Part shown: positions 45,801 to 57,465 of the stretch, piece by piece | Numbering within the stretch: position 1 is the first letter of the stretch | Layout: each line of letters begins with the position of its first letter | Assembly: GCF_907164915.1 (NCBI RefSeq) | Contig: NC_061867.1 | Location: 42,082,338-42,146,337, forward strand | Length of the DNA: 64,000 nt | Source of the DNA: Impatiens glandulifera | Lineage: Eukaryota; Streptophyta; Magnoliopsida; Ericales; Balsaminaceae | Reading direction: 5' to 3' | Program-made: the position numbers and the translations under genes | The notes under the pieces: model-generated | The model's input: only the letters and a program-made list of their open reading frames with translations | What the model was told of the DNA's origin: nothing | Database searches by the model: none

Positions 45801-47384
45801 GAACCGATTTTGAATAAAACAATATTAGTTTTTAGAGAATGTGGATTCGAGATTTGATCATAAAAATTTCCACCATAACCTACAGTGAGGTAGAAGGATA
45901 AAACCTGGATGGTAGTGGCTGCTAGTGGACAGTGATCACAATAACTCGTGGTTGGGGAGATTACATGATCTTCTTTTGCATGTTGTCTTCTGTCGAGGAT
46001 AGACTATCACAATAGTTTTATCACGCATCGGGAAAATGCTAGGGTGTTGATGGGGGATGAGTCATGATAATGACTCATTCTCTTTTTTGTTGAATCTTGT
46101 ATAGGATAGACTATGACAATAGTCTTATCCTGTTGGAGGAGTAAACGTGACTCCAATTGGGGATTTAACACTCAGGGAAATTTCCCATAGAGTTTCCTCC
46201 TTTGGCCTTGTAAAGTGTCCTTCACAGTTGGGTGAAATTGTCGACTCTTTGGGGAGGAATGGTTTAGTAGAAACTTTTATCCCTTTGGATTTACAAAGTG
46301 TTTTTCATAACTTGGTTGACACATTAACCAATTGTTTTATCACTCTGTAAGGTGGGAAGCTTTAACAAAAGCTATTTGGAGAACGAACAATTCCCAATTT
46401 TATTTCAAACAAGGTTTAAAAGCAGAAGAAACCTTGGTCTTACCTATGTAATAGGCTGACTTAGATTCAAAACGTGTTCTGGGCTAAGACACGAGCATTC
46501 CTGTGTTGAAAGGGATTGTCTCGTTTCTGAAAGATCCTGAGCTCCTTATTCTCCTATGTGAAGATATGGATGATAAATTCGATCTCGTGCAGACGATTAT
46601 CCAAGATGTTAGCTTGCGGGGAAGATGACCATGAGAATCATATTCAGTTATATTTTTGGTTGTTTTTTCCGTGGGCCGCAATTCTTCGAAAGTTCGACTT
46701 TTCTGAGTATCATCACAGAAAGAATTTCAACTTTCCGATTGGGGAAAATTTCTCTTTTTTATATCTAGTGGAATCGATACGTTTTGCTCTTGCGATAGTT
46801 ATCGGGACAACCGCCCGAGTGAGCATAAACGATAACTTCAACACCTCAACCTACACGGGAGTGTTTTCTATTTTATTTTTTGGGGTCCCTGAGGGTATCG
46901 GGAGGACGACACTCTCTACTCTTGTGATAGTCATCGGGGAAGCTGCCCGAGTGAGTATGAACAATGACTTCACCTCAACCTATAGAGGATTTTTGTATAT
47001 ATATATATATTTTGAGCTTGAGTTTAGTTCTCTATTCTCTTATATAAAGGGGAATGAGACGTCCTTTCTCAAATTGCGGCTTTGGCTTGGGTTTTGGGAG
47101 TTTATTCCATTTCTTTTTCAAAAGTCTTCCCTTGAGAGTTAGTTTTCTGGTTAATCGCGTAGCACGAAAACAAGCTTATTAAGGATATCCATCAATATGA
47201 GTTTTCTAGAAACTTGGGGTTTTGATTAGTGGGATCAATCGTAATTTGATTAAAGGAGATGCCCTTGACTTTTGCCCTTACTTGTTTCCTAAAATCCTTA
47301 TCACTAGTTGGTGAAAAGATCTAAGGTTCCCACTGTCCTAAGACTCTATGGAGATAAAAGTAGAAATAGTTCATTTATTTTGAG
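45801..47384 (-). other. 3' untranslated region of element C with a 125-bp duplication
   Basis: Non-coding. It aligns in patches with 13816-14200 and 16746-17860 of element A. A segment of about 125 bp is present twice (about 46770-46890 and 46895-46990; TGATAGTCATCGGGGAAGC against its partner). Open frames such as 46558-47142 on the plus strand run antisense to the element and have no recognisable domain. Confidence 0.6.
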
Positions 47385-47795
47385 TTTGAGCATCTTGAGC
47401 TCATTGAGCTTACTGAGCTCATTGAGCTTACTGAGCTCATTGAGCTTACTGAGCTCATTGAGCCTACTGAGCTCATTGAGCCTACTGAGCTCATTGAGCT
47501 TACTGAGCTTCTTGAGCTTACTGAGCTTCTTGAGCTTACTGAGCTCATTAAGCTTACTAAGCTCATTGAGCTTACTGAGCTCATTAAGCTTACTAAGCTC
47601 ATTGAGCTTACTGAGCTCATTGAGCTTCCTGAGCTTACTGAGCTCCCTAAGCTTCTTGAGCTTACTGAGCTTCTTTAGCTTATTGAGCTCATTGAGCTTA
47701 CTGAGCTTCTTGAGCTAACTGAGCTCATTGAGCTTACTGAGCTTCTTGAGTTTACTAAGCTTCTTGAGCTTATTAAGTTCATTGAGCTTGTTGAG
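47385..47795. repeat. Tandem array, unit 18 bp (two 9-bp halves), about 22 copies
   Basis: Copies of GAGCTCATTGAGCTTACT repeat with few changes, some halves reading GAGCTTCTT or GAGCCTACT. The unit contains the inverted repeat AGCTCA-T-TGAGCT. Because 18 is divisible by three, long leucine/serine-rich open frames appear on both strands; these are artefacts. The array lies in the element C 3' UTR. Confidence 0.95.
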
Positions 47796-47924
47796 ACCGG
47801 ACTTGTACAAAGGCTGCCTACATATCTTCCTTTTGTTCTTGATATATTTTTTTAATTTCTTTGGAAGAATCAGGTCTCACGTAGTTCTCCCATTGTTGAT
47901 GATGACATAGTTGTACAAAACTAG

Positions 47925-48350
47925 AGGTCAACTAGTCCACCCGAAGTTCAGGACTAGTTGAGGATTTCCAACATAGTAATACAATACTAGAGGTTGATTA
48001 GTCCACTCTCAGTTGGGGACTAACTGTTGGGGAAATGCCTTACAATGCTAGATCTTCGATTAGTCCACTCCTGATTAAGGACTGGCTCTGAGAAGGTATG
48101 ACATAGTCGTACAATGCTAGAGGTTGATTATTCCACTACTAATTAGGGACTAACTCTAGGGATTGTAATATGGTCCTAAAAGACCAATGGTTCGATTAAT
48201 CCTTTAGAGGCTGGGGACTAATCCTTGTGAATGTTGACATAGTCGTACAAGACTAGAGGCCAATTAGTCCGCTCTTATCTAGGGACTAACTGATGGGAGT
48301 TATGACATAGACATACACCATTGGAGGTTGATTAGTCCAAGAGGACTTAA
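47925..48350. repeat. Tandem array, unit about 72 bp, about 6 copies
   Basis: Each unit reads roughly GACATAGTCGTACAATGCTAG, then AGGTTGATTAGTCC, a short spacer, and GGACTAACT. The TTAGTCC/GGACTAA pair can form a stem. In the first copy it is CAACTAGTCC/GGACTAGTTG, a perfect 10-bp inverted repeat in which the inner change is matched on both sides. Confidence 0.88.
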
Positions 48351-48359
48351 TTCTGGTAA

Positions 48360-48880
48360 GGCTGGATCAGGAGTCGTCGTGATCCTGTTAAGGCTAAATT
48401 AGAGTCGTGGTAATCCTACTAAGGCTAGATTAGAGCCATAGTAATCCTTCTAAGGCTAGATTAGAGCAATTGTAATCCTGCTAAGGCTAGATTAGAGTCG
48501 TGATAATCCTGTTAAGGCTAGATTAAAGTCGTGATAATCCTGCTAAGGCTAGATTAGATCCATAGTAATCCTGCTAAGGCTAGATTAGAGCTGTGGTAAT
48601 CCTACTAAGATTAGATTAGAGTTGTTGTAATTCTAATAAGGCTAGATTAGAGCCGTGGTAATCCTGCGAAGGCTAGATTAGAGCCATTGTAATCCTGCTA
48701 AGGCTAGATTAAAGCCATGGTAATCCTGCTAAGGCTAGATTAGAGTTGTGATAATCTTGCTAAGGTTAGATTAGAGCCGTGGTAATCCTGCTAAGGCTAG
48801 ATTAAAGTCGTGGTAATCCTACTAAGGCTAGATTAGAGACATTGTAATCCTTCTAAGGTTATATTAGAGCCGTTGTGGCG
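48360..48880. repeat. Tandem array, unit 31 bp, about 17 copies
   Basis: Copies of a 31-bp unit built on TAATCCTGCTAAGGCTAG followed by ATTAGAGCCGTGG. A short GGCT/AGCC pair lies inside the unit. The array ends about 20 bp from the integrase stop codon. Confidence 0.93.
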
Positions 48881-48900
48881 AAATGATATTAGACATAATA

Positions 48901-49345
48901 TCATTTTAGGGTGTCTACATTGCTTGGAGAAATAAATTCTCTGCCTTCAACTGTCGAAAGGTGAACTTCCCCTCTAGAGAGGATTTTCTTGATGAGGAAG
49001 GAACATTCTCATCGTGGTCGGAACTTTCCCCTAGGGTCTAACAGTTCATAGGTTACTTTAAGCACCAAGTCACCTTCTTTTAGGCTTCTGGGTTTGACCT
49101 TTCTATTAAAGGTATCGGCCATACATTTCTGGTAAGCTTGGGTTTTGCATAACGCATCTAACCTATGGTCTTCCATCAACGTCAACTGGTCGTATTGAGC
49201 TTTTACCCAATGTTCTTCAATGACGTGAGATTCCAACAAGACTCTCAGCATGGGAATTTCAATCTCGATGGGTTGTACGTCATCCATACCATATACTAGA
49301 GTGTTTCTTCCAATACAATGCTAAAAGGATTGTCGTTTGCTGGCC
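48901..49345 (-). pseudogene. Ty3/gypsy integrase C-terminal end (element C)
   Basis: Minus-strand reading: VYGMDDVQPIEIEIPMLRVL, then VKAQYDQLTLMEDHRLDALC, LKEGDLVLKVTYELLDPRGK, and FLIKKILSRGEVHLSTVEG to a stop near 48901. This is the C-terminal part of Ty3/gypsy integrase, about 140 residues, largely in one open frame. The integrase core and everything upstream in pol is missing. Its upstream edge joins the decayed frame at 49346-49925 at what looks like a deletion junction. Confidence 0.85.
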
Positions 49346-49925
49346 TGATGAAGTAGTGAGCAAGCAGGATAGACATCGTGAATATGGATGATCCTGCTTT
49401 TATCGGGACTTCTTTGTCCTTGATCTCTAGTTCGGCCCAAACCGGAAAGTTGATGCTCATGTCGTAGATGATGGTATTAGAGGTTTCTTTGGAGTAGTGG
49501 TACTCTTTTTGTAGAAGTCTTCCGATAGATATAGAATCTAGGAATGGCTTTAGATGTATTATTTATCATTAGAATAGCCCGAAATTCTTCTATGGTGGGG
49601 CACATGATCCTGTTACTGAGGATGTAGGCTCTTTGATCAAGATTCCACATTTGTTGCATTTCCATCATGAAGTTAGGGTTGACTTCGTATTTCAGAAACT
49701 TCAGGATGGATTTGAGACTATAGTCTTCAAATACCACCGGTTTTCACGAAAGTGCTTCGTCCAAGGGAGTAGCTCCGCATCCGTCAACATAGACATCGTG
49801 GATGACTGTGACAGTGGAAGAGAATGTATTACAAATATAGCCACAAAAGAAAATGCATATTCAAATAACATGACATATAGATAAACATCTCGTAAAGTTT
49901 TATACATATTTGCTTTCAAAAGAAA
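49346..49925 (-). pseudogene. Second ORF1/gag-like frame of element C
   Basis: Minus-strand reading frames with LLPWTKHFRENRWYLKT, LKFLKYEVNPNFMMEMQQMW and MCPTIEEFRAILMI, then SINFPVWAELEIKDKEVPIK and HYFIRPANDNPFSIVL before the integrase junction. The middle part is clearly related to the frame at 50782-51156 (DMQHRW, IFPIIEEFKSIMMI). The PTxEEF motif recalls proteins encoded upstream of or within gag in Tat/Ogre elements and plant DUF7745-like proteins; that assignment is an inference. Frameshifts break it. Confidence 0.6.
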
Positions 49926-50044
49926 GAACTTCCGATGCTACATTTCAAAATTTCGGAGTTCTTTAGGGTTTGTCTAGTTGACTATACTAGGCTTCTAAGT
50001 TTGTGGTCGCCTTGTAAAAAAAGAGTGAAACTTAGGGCTCCACT

Positions 50045-51156
50045 TCAGGGGGAGCGAGTTCGACTACAGCAAGTGGAGGTAACAGAGCCTTCACTTTCTT
50101 CTTCTTCTTGTTGGAGGTGGAATTCGTCCATTATCTGGTCAATGTAGTCCTTGCGATCCTTGTGGATTCCCATTTTGACGCAATCATTCCAAAGATCCAG
50201 ATAGTCTGAAAAGTGATTGTGCTGGATTGGCCTGTCTATGGAAACCACAGTCATGATAAGGGGCATGTAGTCACGTCTGAACTGTTTAAACAGTTCATTA
50301 GTGTAGTACATAGTAATCCACTCGAGGCCCATGAGTCTGATGATGGGTTGGTCACTCATCAGATGGACCATCTTCTTGATTCCATACCATGGCAGAAACT
50401 TTTGAATGGGATTTTCGTCATGGATAGGGAGCTCTGGTTTGATATTCCTGAAGCGTCGATTCTGGAGGGCAGTACCCATCATGTTTCCAAGAAGTGGAGG
50501 AGGATTGCGCTCCATCTTTTATAGGAGCCAGATTTAGAGGATGATAGGGGCTCCTCTTTGATTGAGAGTAGAAATAGTATGTTTCGTTGAGACCCATTAG
50601 TGTCTCTACCAGAATGATCCTAGTAGGATCCTTATTTCCACCTCTAAGATTATAGACCACCTCTAGGATCCTCGCAGATGAAGGGTGATTGCTCGAGGTG
50701 AGCTACCATAATGGACATGGTGAGCAAAGAAGCGCCAAAGATTAGTGAAGGGATTTATCCGTTTTGGGTCGCCACTTTGACCTAGCGGGGATTTTTTTCC
50801 ATGGTTTTTGTGTATTCAAGCTCATCTTGGAGGAGTTGTATGAGAGACATGGATTCAGTGAAGGGTTTGAGTCTCAAGATGTTTTTGCTCTTGATCATCA
50901 TGATGGACTTGAACTCTTCAATGATAGGGAAAATATGGCGATCCCCTAGCATAAAGGTGTGGTGCACCGGATCCCATCTGTGTTGCATATCCATCATGAA
51001 GCCATGGTGGAGGTGGTGATTAGTGTAGTTGAGAGCGGTGTTGATCCCGAAGGTGTCATAGTACCACAAATACTCATTGAAGTGGTGAGTCCACATAGAG
51101 AGGTCCTCGTTGTCTAACAAGGCCATTCTGCAAGCATAATCAACTTTGACAAACAT
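50045..51156 (-). pseudogene. ORF1-like frame of element C
   Basis: Follows the primer site and leader on the minus strand. Open stretches at 51156-50782 (MFVKVDYACRMALLDNEDLS, MDMQHRWDPVHHTFML, GDRHIFPIIEEFKSIMMIK), 50660-50418 and 50515-50045 (IKKMVHLMSDQPIIRL, HFSDYLDLWNDCVKMGI, glutamate-rich end) appear to be pieces of one protein of about 350 residues split by shifts. No gag zinc knuckle or capsid motif was recognised. Position and the PIIEEF motif suggest the extra ORF1 of Tat/Ogre elements. Plus-strand frames overlapping it are antisense. Confidence 0.6.
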
Positions 51157-51710
51157 GTCGAGTGATTTTGATGAAAGAAAACATGCTTAGAGATGTTTAG
51201 TATATCTATTATAAATGTATGCAAGTATAATAAATAAGCACGTACTGAGTTGACTTGTCGGGGCCTTGTTGTTTGGGCACGTCCAAACAACGGTTGGATA
51301 AAGTAATCAGGTTTTGTGTGCTAAGGTTTTTTGTCGAGGTTTGGGTGGGAATCTCTCCCCACCATCGCTAAGATCGCATCCCGAAGGATGTATCAAAGCC
51401 GATAGGAGGGATCCACTTTGGGTTCCTAGTTTTTCCTCACGCAACATCGCTCGGTCATAGACTAGAATGATCGATCTTCACATAATTGTAGGAGTACAGA
51501 ATTTCGATCTGGTACTCCTTCACGTAAGTCTGGATGATGTACCCATCCGAGGCAAGTATTAGGGTAAAACTTATGTACAGGGTAAAACCTAAGTACCTAT
51601 TGGGATGATGAACCCCATGAGGTGGACTATTGTGAGAGTGGAACGTTATAAATGTCAATTTATAAATAGTCAGGGTTTTGTTTATTTTATTCATTTTGTA
51701 ATAACAAATG
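51157..51710 (-). other. Leader of element C between primer site and ORF1
   Basis: Non-coding on inspection. An open minus-strand frame at 51455-51730 covers the primer site and is unlikely to be real. Confidence 0.5.
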
Positions 51711-51729
51711 GTCCACAGCAGAGTCGCCA
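51711..51729 (-). other. Primer binding site complementary to tRNA-Arg
   Basis: The minus strand reads TGGCGACTCTGCTGTGGAC starting 7 bases from the LTR end at 51737. The first 10 bases are complementary to the 3' end of plant tRNA-Arg(ACG), which ends GAGUCGCCA. A tRNA-Arg primer is known for Ogre elements. Confidence 0.82.
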
Positions 51730-51736
51730 AGAAAGC

Positions 51737-54700
51737 TGTAACCGACCCCCCCCCAGTTTATGTCTTGTTCGATAGTTTATCACGTGTTTGTGAGACACAT
51801 GGCAATATGGAAGACTATCGCGAGACGACTCGAGGTTCGATGATTTCAACCTTGATTTGCGTGCTAGGAATCTTTTAAAATAAAACATTTAGTTTTTAAA
51901 AGATTTTGAAAATACCTGGAGTAGTAAGAAATTAATTATGTAAAATAATTAATCATTTGTTCAAACAATAATAATCTAGGAGGCTAAATGACAATTTAAT
52001 CGGGCCCAATTTAAATCAATTTAAAGATTATTTATTTGAAAATCAGAGTCGCTAAGAGATTTTATGAAAATCAATAAAATGATACGTGTACAAACATATT
52101 TATACTAGAGTTTCTGAAAAAGGTGGTTCGTTGTCTATTTACGCTCGGGAAAAAGCTTCTGCAATATGTCCTCTACTCCCGCCTAAGGACGGTTTTCAAA
52201 ATCTTTCTAAAATAAAAAAGTTTGGATTCTATAAATTTAATTATAACATTCCTTATCTTTAATTAGTAGTTTAGGGGTCCTAAATGAGGATAGACTTTAA
52301 ATAATTGTACAAAATTATTTAAAGAAGGTGTGTACCTGTTGCGTTAATGTTTAAATTTTACAAAACCTGAAAATATCAAAGAAAGGTGTTAGAGAGTATA
52401 ACCAAATAAGGTCTTAGAAAAAACATTTGCTTTGGAAAACATCCCAGAAATTTTGAGAGTTGTTTTCTGACCTCAGGAATACCATTTTTAGAAAATGGGG
52501 TTTGGTTCCAAAATAGTTTTGGATTTTTGAATGTTGGAATCAAACTAGCCTAAGAATTAAATTCTAGTTCGAGTCCGATCTTGACAATCTGAGCTTAATA
52601 GGGTCTGAGAGGTTCAATCTTGAGTGAGGGTTCGGACTTAGTCCTAGGGCTGGGGTTAGGCGTAACTATCTTAGGCTAAGTTGGGGTTTGATCCTAGGTT
52701 AGGGCTAGGGCTTGGTTTTGTCGCTCCTAGGCTAAGATGAGGCTAGGCTTAATCGTCGGTCTTAGGTTAGGTGTCAAGGTCTATCCTAGGTCAAGTGGCA
52801 AGGTCAGTCCTAAGTTAATTTGGTCTAGGTTAGTTTGGTCAGTCCTAAGCCAATTGTCTCGGTCCTAGGCTCACGGTCCTGGGCAGATTCCCTCGGTCCT
52901 AGGTCAAGTTTCTCGGTCCTAAGGCAAAATTTCAGGACCGGGTGTTCTTGTTTTGGTCCAAAACTTTAGATGCCTATAACTTTTGATTGGAATGTCCAAA
53001 TCACAATCCGTAAGTTGTAGTAGGTTCATATGATCATGAAAAACAAACGACCTAACATAAATCAAGATTTTGAAGATCTTAAGAGGATCAATTTCAAAAC
53101 ACCATTTGTAGGTCAAATTTTGGGATCTTGTAAATTATACAATTTCAAGGCCTGATTTTTGTTCCAATAGCTTTGAAATGATGAATATAGTTAATCCATA
53201 CCAAAACAAAAACATCATTACATCATTAAAATGGTTTTTGAAGATTGAATCAAAACCTAACTTTTTCAAAACCCAAATTTGATCAAATATGATCAAAAGG
53301 GTGAAACAGTCACTTGGGATTCAACCCTACATGTTAACAAACATATATAACTACTAATTGAATCAACAAATTCAACTTAGAAGTAAGAACACAAATTTTC
53401 AAAACTCTAGTTTTTGAAAAAAAAATTCAAAATTTCAATTTGATCAAACATGATTATAGTCATTTAGAAATCATCCAAACATGTTTATAAACATGTAATA
53501 CAACTAATTGAACCAACAAAATCAGATTAAAAAGAAAAACACAAAATTTTTAAAATCCAAATTTTCAAGTTTTTTTCTCAAATTTCAGTTTGATCAAACA
53601 TGATCAAAACTTGATTACAATTCTATGGAAATCATTTAAATATGCATACAAACATGTATAGTAACTATCTGGACCCACAAATCCAGATTTAAACCAAGAA
53701 TACAACATTTCAAAAAAATCAGTTTTCAAACTAATTTTTTCAAAATCTTGATTCAAGATGATTTGATCGGTTTTCTTTCAAGAAAAATCTCACACATGAT
53801 GTAAATAATGGTTCTTAACAAAGAAATCGTACAATCAAGCACAAGAACACGATCAAACTGATCAAATAATAAAATTTGAAGAAATTCATTATTTTCAATT
53901 ACAAATCAAAATTCAAGGCTTCTGGAATCATACCAACAACTGGAAAATATTCTTGGGCAGTGTTGAAAGCGATCCAGAAGCCTAGATCGAAGCTTGGATC
54001 ACTAAAGAAAGTTTTGAAAAAAACTGTTCTTCGTCGGAAATTGCAGGTTTTCGATCAGGGCGATTTGAGGTGTAATTTGTGGTTATTGTTTGATGGATTA
54101 GTAGTAGAGGGGTAGGGGTATTTATATTATGGAAAGGTCGGTTAAGGAGGGTTAATTTAAGAAGAAATTGACCTCTGGGGAGCTTATCCCTAAAATCCTA
54201 TTCGGCTGCTAGCAGCCTTATCTACAGCGGGATAGGGATGGAGGATAAGAGGGAAACGTAGGCGCTAATGATAGGAACGTGTAGGTCAAGAAATCAATGG
54301 ATTTGATCACCTATGGCCAAAGCTAAAGCTTCTAGAAGATTGGATGTTGGCGATGAACGTGAATCCAGCGACCCCTGCATCCCAGCGAAGAAGACGAACA
54401 AAACGACGTCGTTTTGTGTAACGGGACGCCGAGTTCCGTTTGGTTCCGTCAGGGGTCAGTCTGGTTGACTAACGGGGTTAGTCTGTCCCGTTAGTTGATC
54501 CGGTGCAGACGCGCGCGCGTGGTTCCGCTACAGTTGGGTGTCTGGCGCGCTCTGGGCTATCGAATGAGATCTGGACACTCATCTGATGGTCCAGGATCCT
54601 GCTGCAAAGTTTTAAACATAAAATCAGCTACATAGAATTATGCCATTATATTTTTATTAAAAATCGAATTTAATTCCTTTTAAATCTATTTTTTCGCCAA

Positions 54701-55089
54701 AAAATTCACAAAACATATTTCTAGAATCATAATAATAATTATGATCATATTTTATTTTATTTTGGAATTTTGGGGTATTTTATTTAATTGGTTTAAGTCA
54801 TAAATTAAACATAAATCATGAATAAATTCTACTTAAATATTTTTTAACACCTTTCTTAGTCTAATTTGAGTAAAATATATATACAAATATTTTATCTTCA
54901 AATTATTTTTGGGAATTTTGGAAAATTTCCTTAATTAAAGTTTATTTATGACAATAATTAATACTTAATTAGGTTTTAATTCCTTCTTTAAAGTTATTTT
55001 GAATATAAAAATCCAAAATACTATTTTAATATTATTAAACATAATAATATTATTTTTCAAATAAGGTAAGTCAAATTTTCATGTTTACA
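51737..55089 (-). repeat. 5' LTR of element C
   Basis: 3353 bp from TGTAACCGACCCCC to CATGTTTACA, aligned along its whole length with 42391-45787. It shares the same GC-richer stretch (52560-52950) and three 161-bp units (53270-53720). It would contain the promoter of the element transcript. Confidence 0.92.
54120..54127 (-). promoter_or_regulatory. TATA box of element C 5' LTR (minus strand)
   Basis: The minus strand reads ATAATATAAATACCCC. This is the copy that would drive full-length element C RNA leftward. Confidence 0.68.
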
Positions 55090-55094
55090 ATATT

Positions 55095-57122
55095 ATTTTA
55101 TATAAATCAACACATATTATAAAAAAATATATATATTTTAAAATAAATTAAAAAATAATTGTCCAAAAACCAGACGTTTTCAAACAGTGCAAATAATTTT
55201 AAAGATTGTTGTGAATGACAAAACCGAGAGGTGGGATGTTGTTGCTATGACGACTGTGAAATATAGAATCATACAAATGCGGATGATGATTAAACGAAAT
55301 GTATCAAAATGTGACCGACATATGACACCTTTTTAAAAATGAATGTCAAGTGATTGAGCATGCCACTGAATTATGTGATATGATGGATTTAATTTACAAT
55401 TGGGATTTGTCGTTTGAAATGGGTTTAATTTAATTGGACTCAATTCTTATACATAAAAATAAATAGATCTTTGATTCTAGTGACCAATAATGCCGTGGTC
55501 GGTTCACGTTACTCATTTCTCTCGATTTTTCACATAATATTTCATTCTAAAGGTCATAACAAAAAAGATACAAACTTTTTGTTCCAAAAAAGGTCAAATA
55601 AAACTAAAATTATGCAGATACTTTAACTCCCATAAAAACAAACTTCGAGATGTCCAAACCTTTATCCGACCATTGAAAATGTAGAGGAATAAGTTACCAA
55701 CCTCTCGACAAAATCTCAGCACAATTGAACTCCGTTTGAATCTCCGATCGTCATTTTGATGAACCCCGCGCGGCTGTAGTCGAAAATCAACTACTAGATT
55801 TTCTCTACCTCTCTTTTAATTTGACTACTTAAATAACCGTTTCCAAAGAAAAATTTCTCCAAACTCATTTTATCCGAGAATTTCTTCAAGTCAAAGCCCT
55901 CGACATAGTGAAATAATGTCACTCATGTATGCTAAGACAACAATCGTTTATAATAAAACCTACAACTAATTTTCAACAAGCATGAAGATATATCGTTTGT
56001 TCTTAACATTCTTCTAGCTAAATCCTGCATAAAAAATCTAACAAACCATGTATATGATTAGTGCACCCTCAACTCATACCCTAGAAATTATCATTCTTGG
56101 TAGAACACTTGAGGCATCAGCACCCAGTTGACAACTTCGCATCAGCACTTATTGGAGATTACCAATCAAAACCTACTCACAAGGTTTGATGCAAATCCAA
56201 ATTCGGCCCTTATACATACATATCAAACTACACTCTTGCAAACAAATATTAAAGACACCCGCTTTAATTAAAAAACCATTTACATGTTGCAACAATTGTC
56301 TTCCATAATCTGCAACATCGAATAAGCACTCCACCTTCTTTTTCAACTCCAATTTTCAATCTACACATTGACGAATATCAAATCTCTTAGTAGATAAATC
56401 ACAAATCTTCATCTTTGAGAAATTCAAGTCAAACAAGGCTCAATACAAATTCAAGATCAAAGCATAAAAAGCATTGAGAATTTGATTAAAATCAAAACAG
56501 GCATTAATTGTGAAAATTGGAATCAAATAAGTATTAAACCTATTTTATGAAATCAAACGAGACTTAAGGAAAAAGTCTTAATTGAAAAAGTCTTAGTTGT
56601 TGACCGCTTCAAAGATTCTTGGCTCCTTCTCAATATATATTATATTATATCATAATATAATATCTATATATATATATATGTATATATATGGAATATATAT
56701 GGAGATATATATGGAAATATATATTTTTTTCTTTTTTATATTTTAATAGAACATATGTCCCAAATTAAAATAAGTAAAAAATTACATAATCTTCTTTATT
56801 ATGGTGTCGCTGCCTACACGAAGACTTTTTGTCACATGACCCATTGGCGCCTTCGAGAAGAACAAAAAACTCATTGTCTTCTTCTCTCTTCTTTTCAAGA
56901 GAGCGTCACTCAAAACTAAGAAATAGTTTAACGACAATTGACATCTCCTTAGCAATGGACATCTCAAATCTTCACAGTGGCTAATTCTTCTGCAACCAAT
57001 GTCGTTTTCTCAAATAGCCAACAATCTTTAACAAAAACACAAATTTGCAACAACTTCTTCAATGGTGGTTAGAGTTTCTATCATATCTTCACAAATATAT
57101 TAAGATAAATATTCTCAAAATA
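55095..57122. other. Intergenic or decayed transposon DNA, no gene recognised
   Basis: AT-rich sequence with a cluster of ATAT-type simple repeats at about 56635-56730. The part next to 57123 may be the start of the internal region of the minus-strand copia element whose LTR is at 57138-57446, but no gag motif could be read. Confidence 0.45.
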
Positions 57123-57137
57123 TGCTCTTATACCACT
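57123..57137 (-). other. Primer binding site, initiator tRNA-Met type
   Basis: The minus strand reads AGTGGTATAAGAGCA directly after the LTR, matching TGGTATCAGAGC with one change. Confidence 0.8.
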
Positions 57138-57446
57138 TGTTGAGAAAAGATCTAATCTAAACACACGATAAAATAATATATAAAGATAAAGTGGTAAATT
57201 GGTAAAGAATAATAAAGAACACAAAATATAACGAGGTTTGACCAGCAATGCCTACATCCTCGGAGAGTCGTCCATTCTATTGATTTTCCATGAAATAATG
57301 GTCCAAGTAACTCTAGGTTACAATGTCTCTATTTATAGAAGTACATCAAAAGTTAAAAGATTAAACTACTACTCATAAGCCCAATAAAAGTTTAAAGTTC
57401 AATTACAATATATAACTCTAATAAAATATGAGTCCAAAACCCAACA
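57138..57446 (-). repeat. 5' LTR of a minus-strand copia element
   Basis: 309 bp, on the minus strand TGTTGGGTTTTGGACTC to CTTTTCTCAACA, with TG..CA ends and inverted TGTTG/CAACA termini. A TATA box (TTCTATAAATAGAGAC) lies near 57330-57345 on the minus strand. The primer site follows at once. The internal region to the left is too decayed to read and no second LTR was found. Confidence 0.78.
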
Positions 57447-57465
57447 ACAAAGAGAAGGAGAATAG

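Larger units (their letters stand above)
42391..55089 (-). mobile_element. Ty3/gypsy Tat/Ogre-type LTR retrotransposon, element C (structurally complete, pol-deleted)
   Basis: A 12.7 kb element with two long LTRs (42391-45787 and 51737-55089) and a perfect 5-bp duplication ATATT (42386-42390 and 55090-55094). Orientation is minus, as shown by the TATA boxes, the primer site at 51711-51729 and the coding remnants. On the minus strand the order is 5' LTR, primer site, ORF1-like frames, a second related frame, the end of integrase, three tandem arrays, 3' UTR, purine tract and 3' LTR. Protease, reverse transcriptase, RNase H and integrase core are missing. The tRNA-Arg primer site, LTR length and arrays between pol and the 3' LTR fit the Tat/Ogre lineage. 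The LTRs visibly differ by many substitutions, so the insertion is not recent. Confidence 0.9.

Noticed and set aside
47308..47910. Long leucine/serine-rich open frames on both strands
   Set aside because: They are produced by the 18-bp tandem array, whose length is a multiple of three; no protein is implied.
50213..51019. Plus-strand open frames
   Set aside because: Antisense to the ORF1-like frames of element C, whose orientation is set by the primer site, integrase and TATA boxes.
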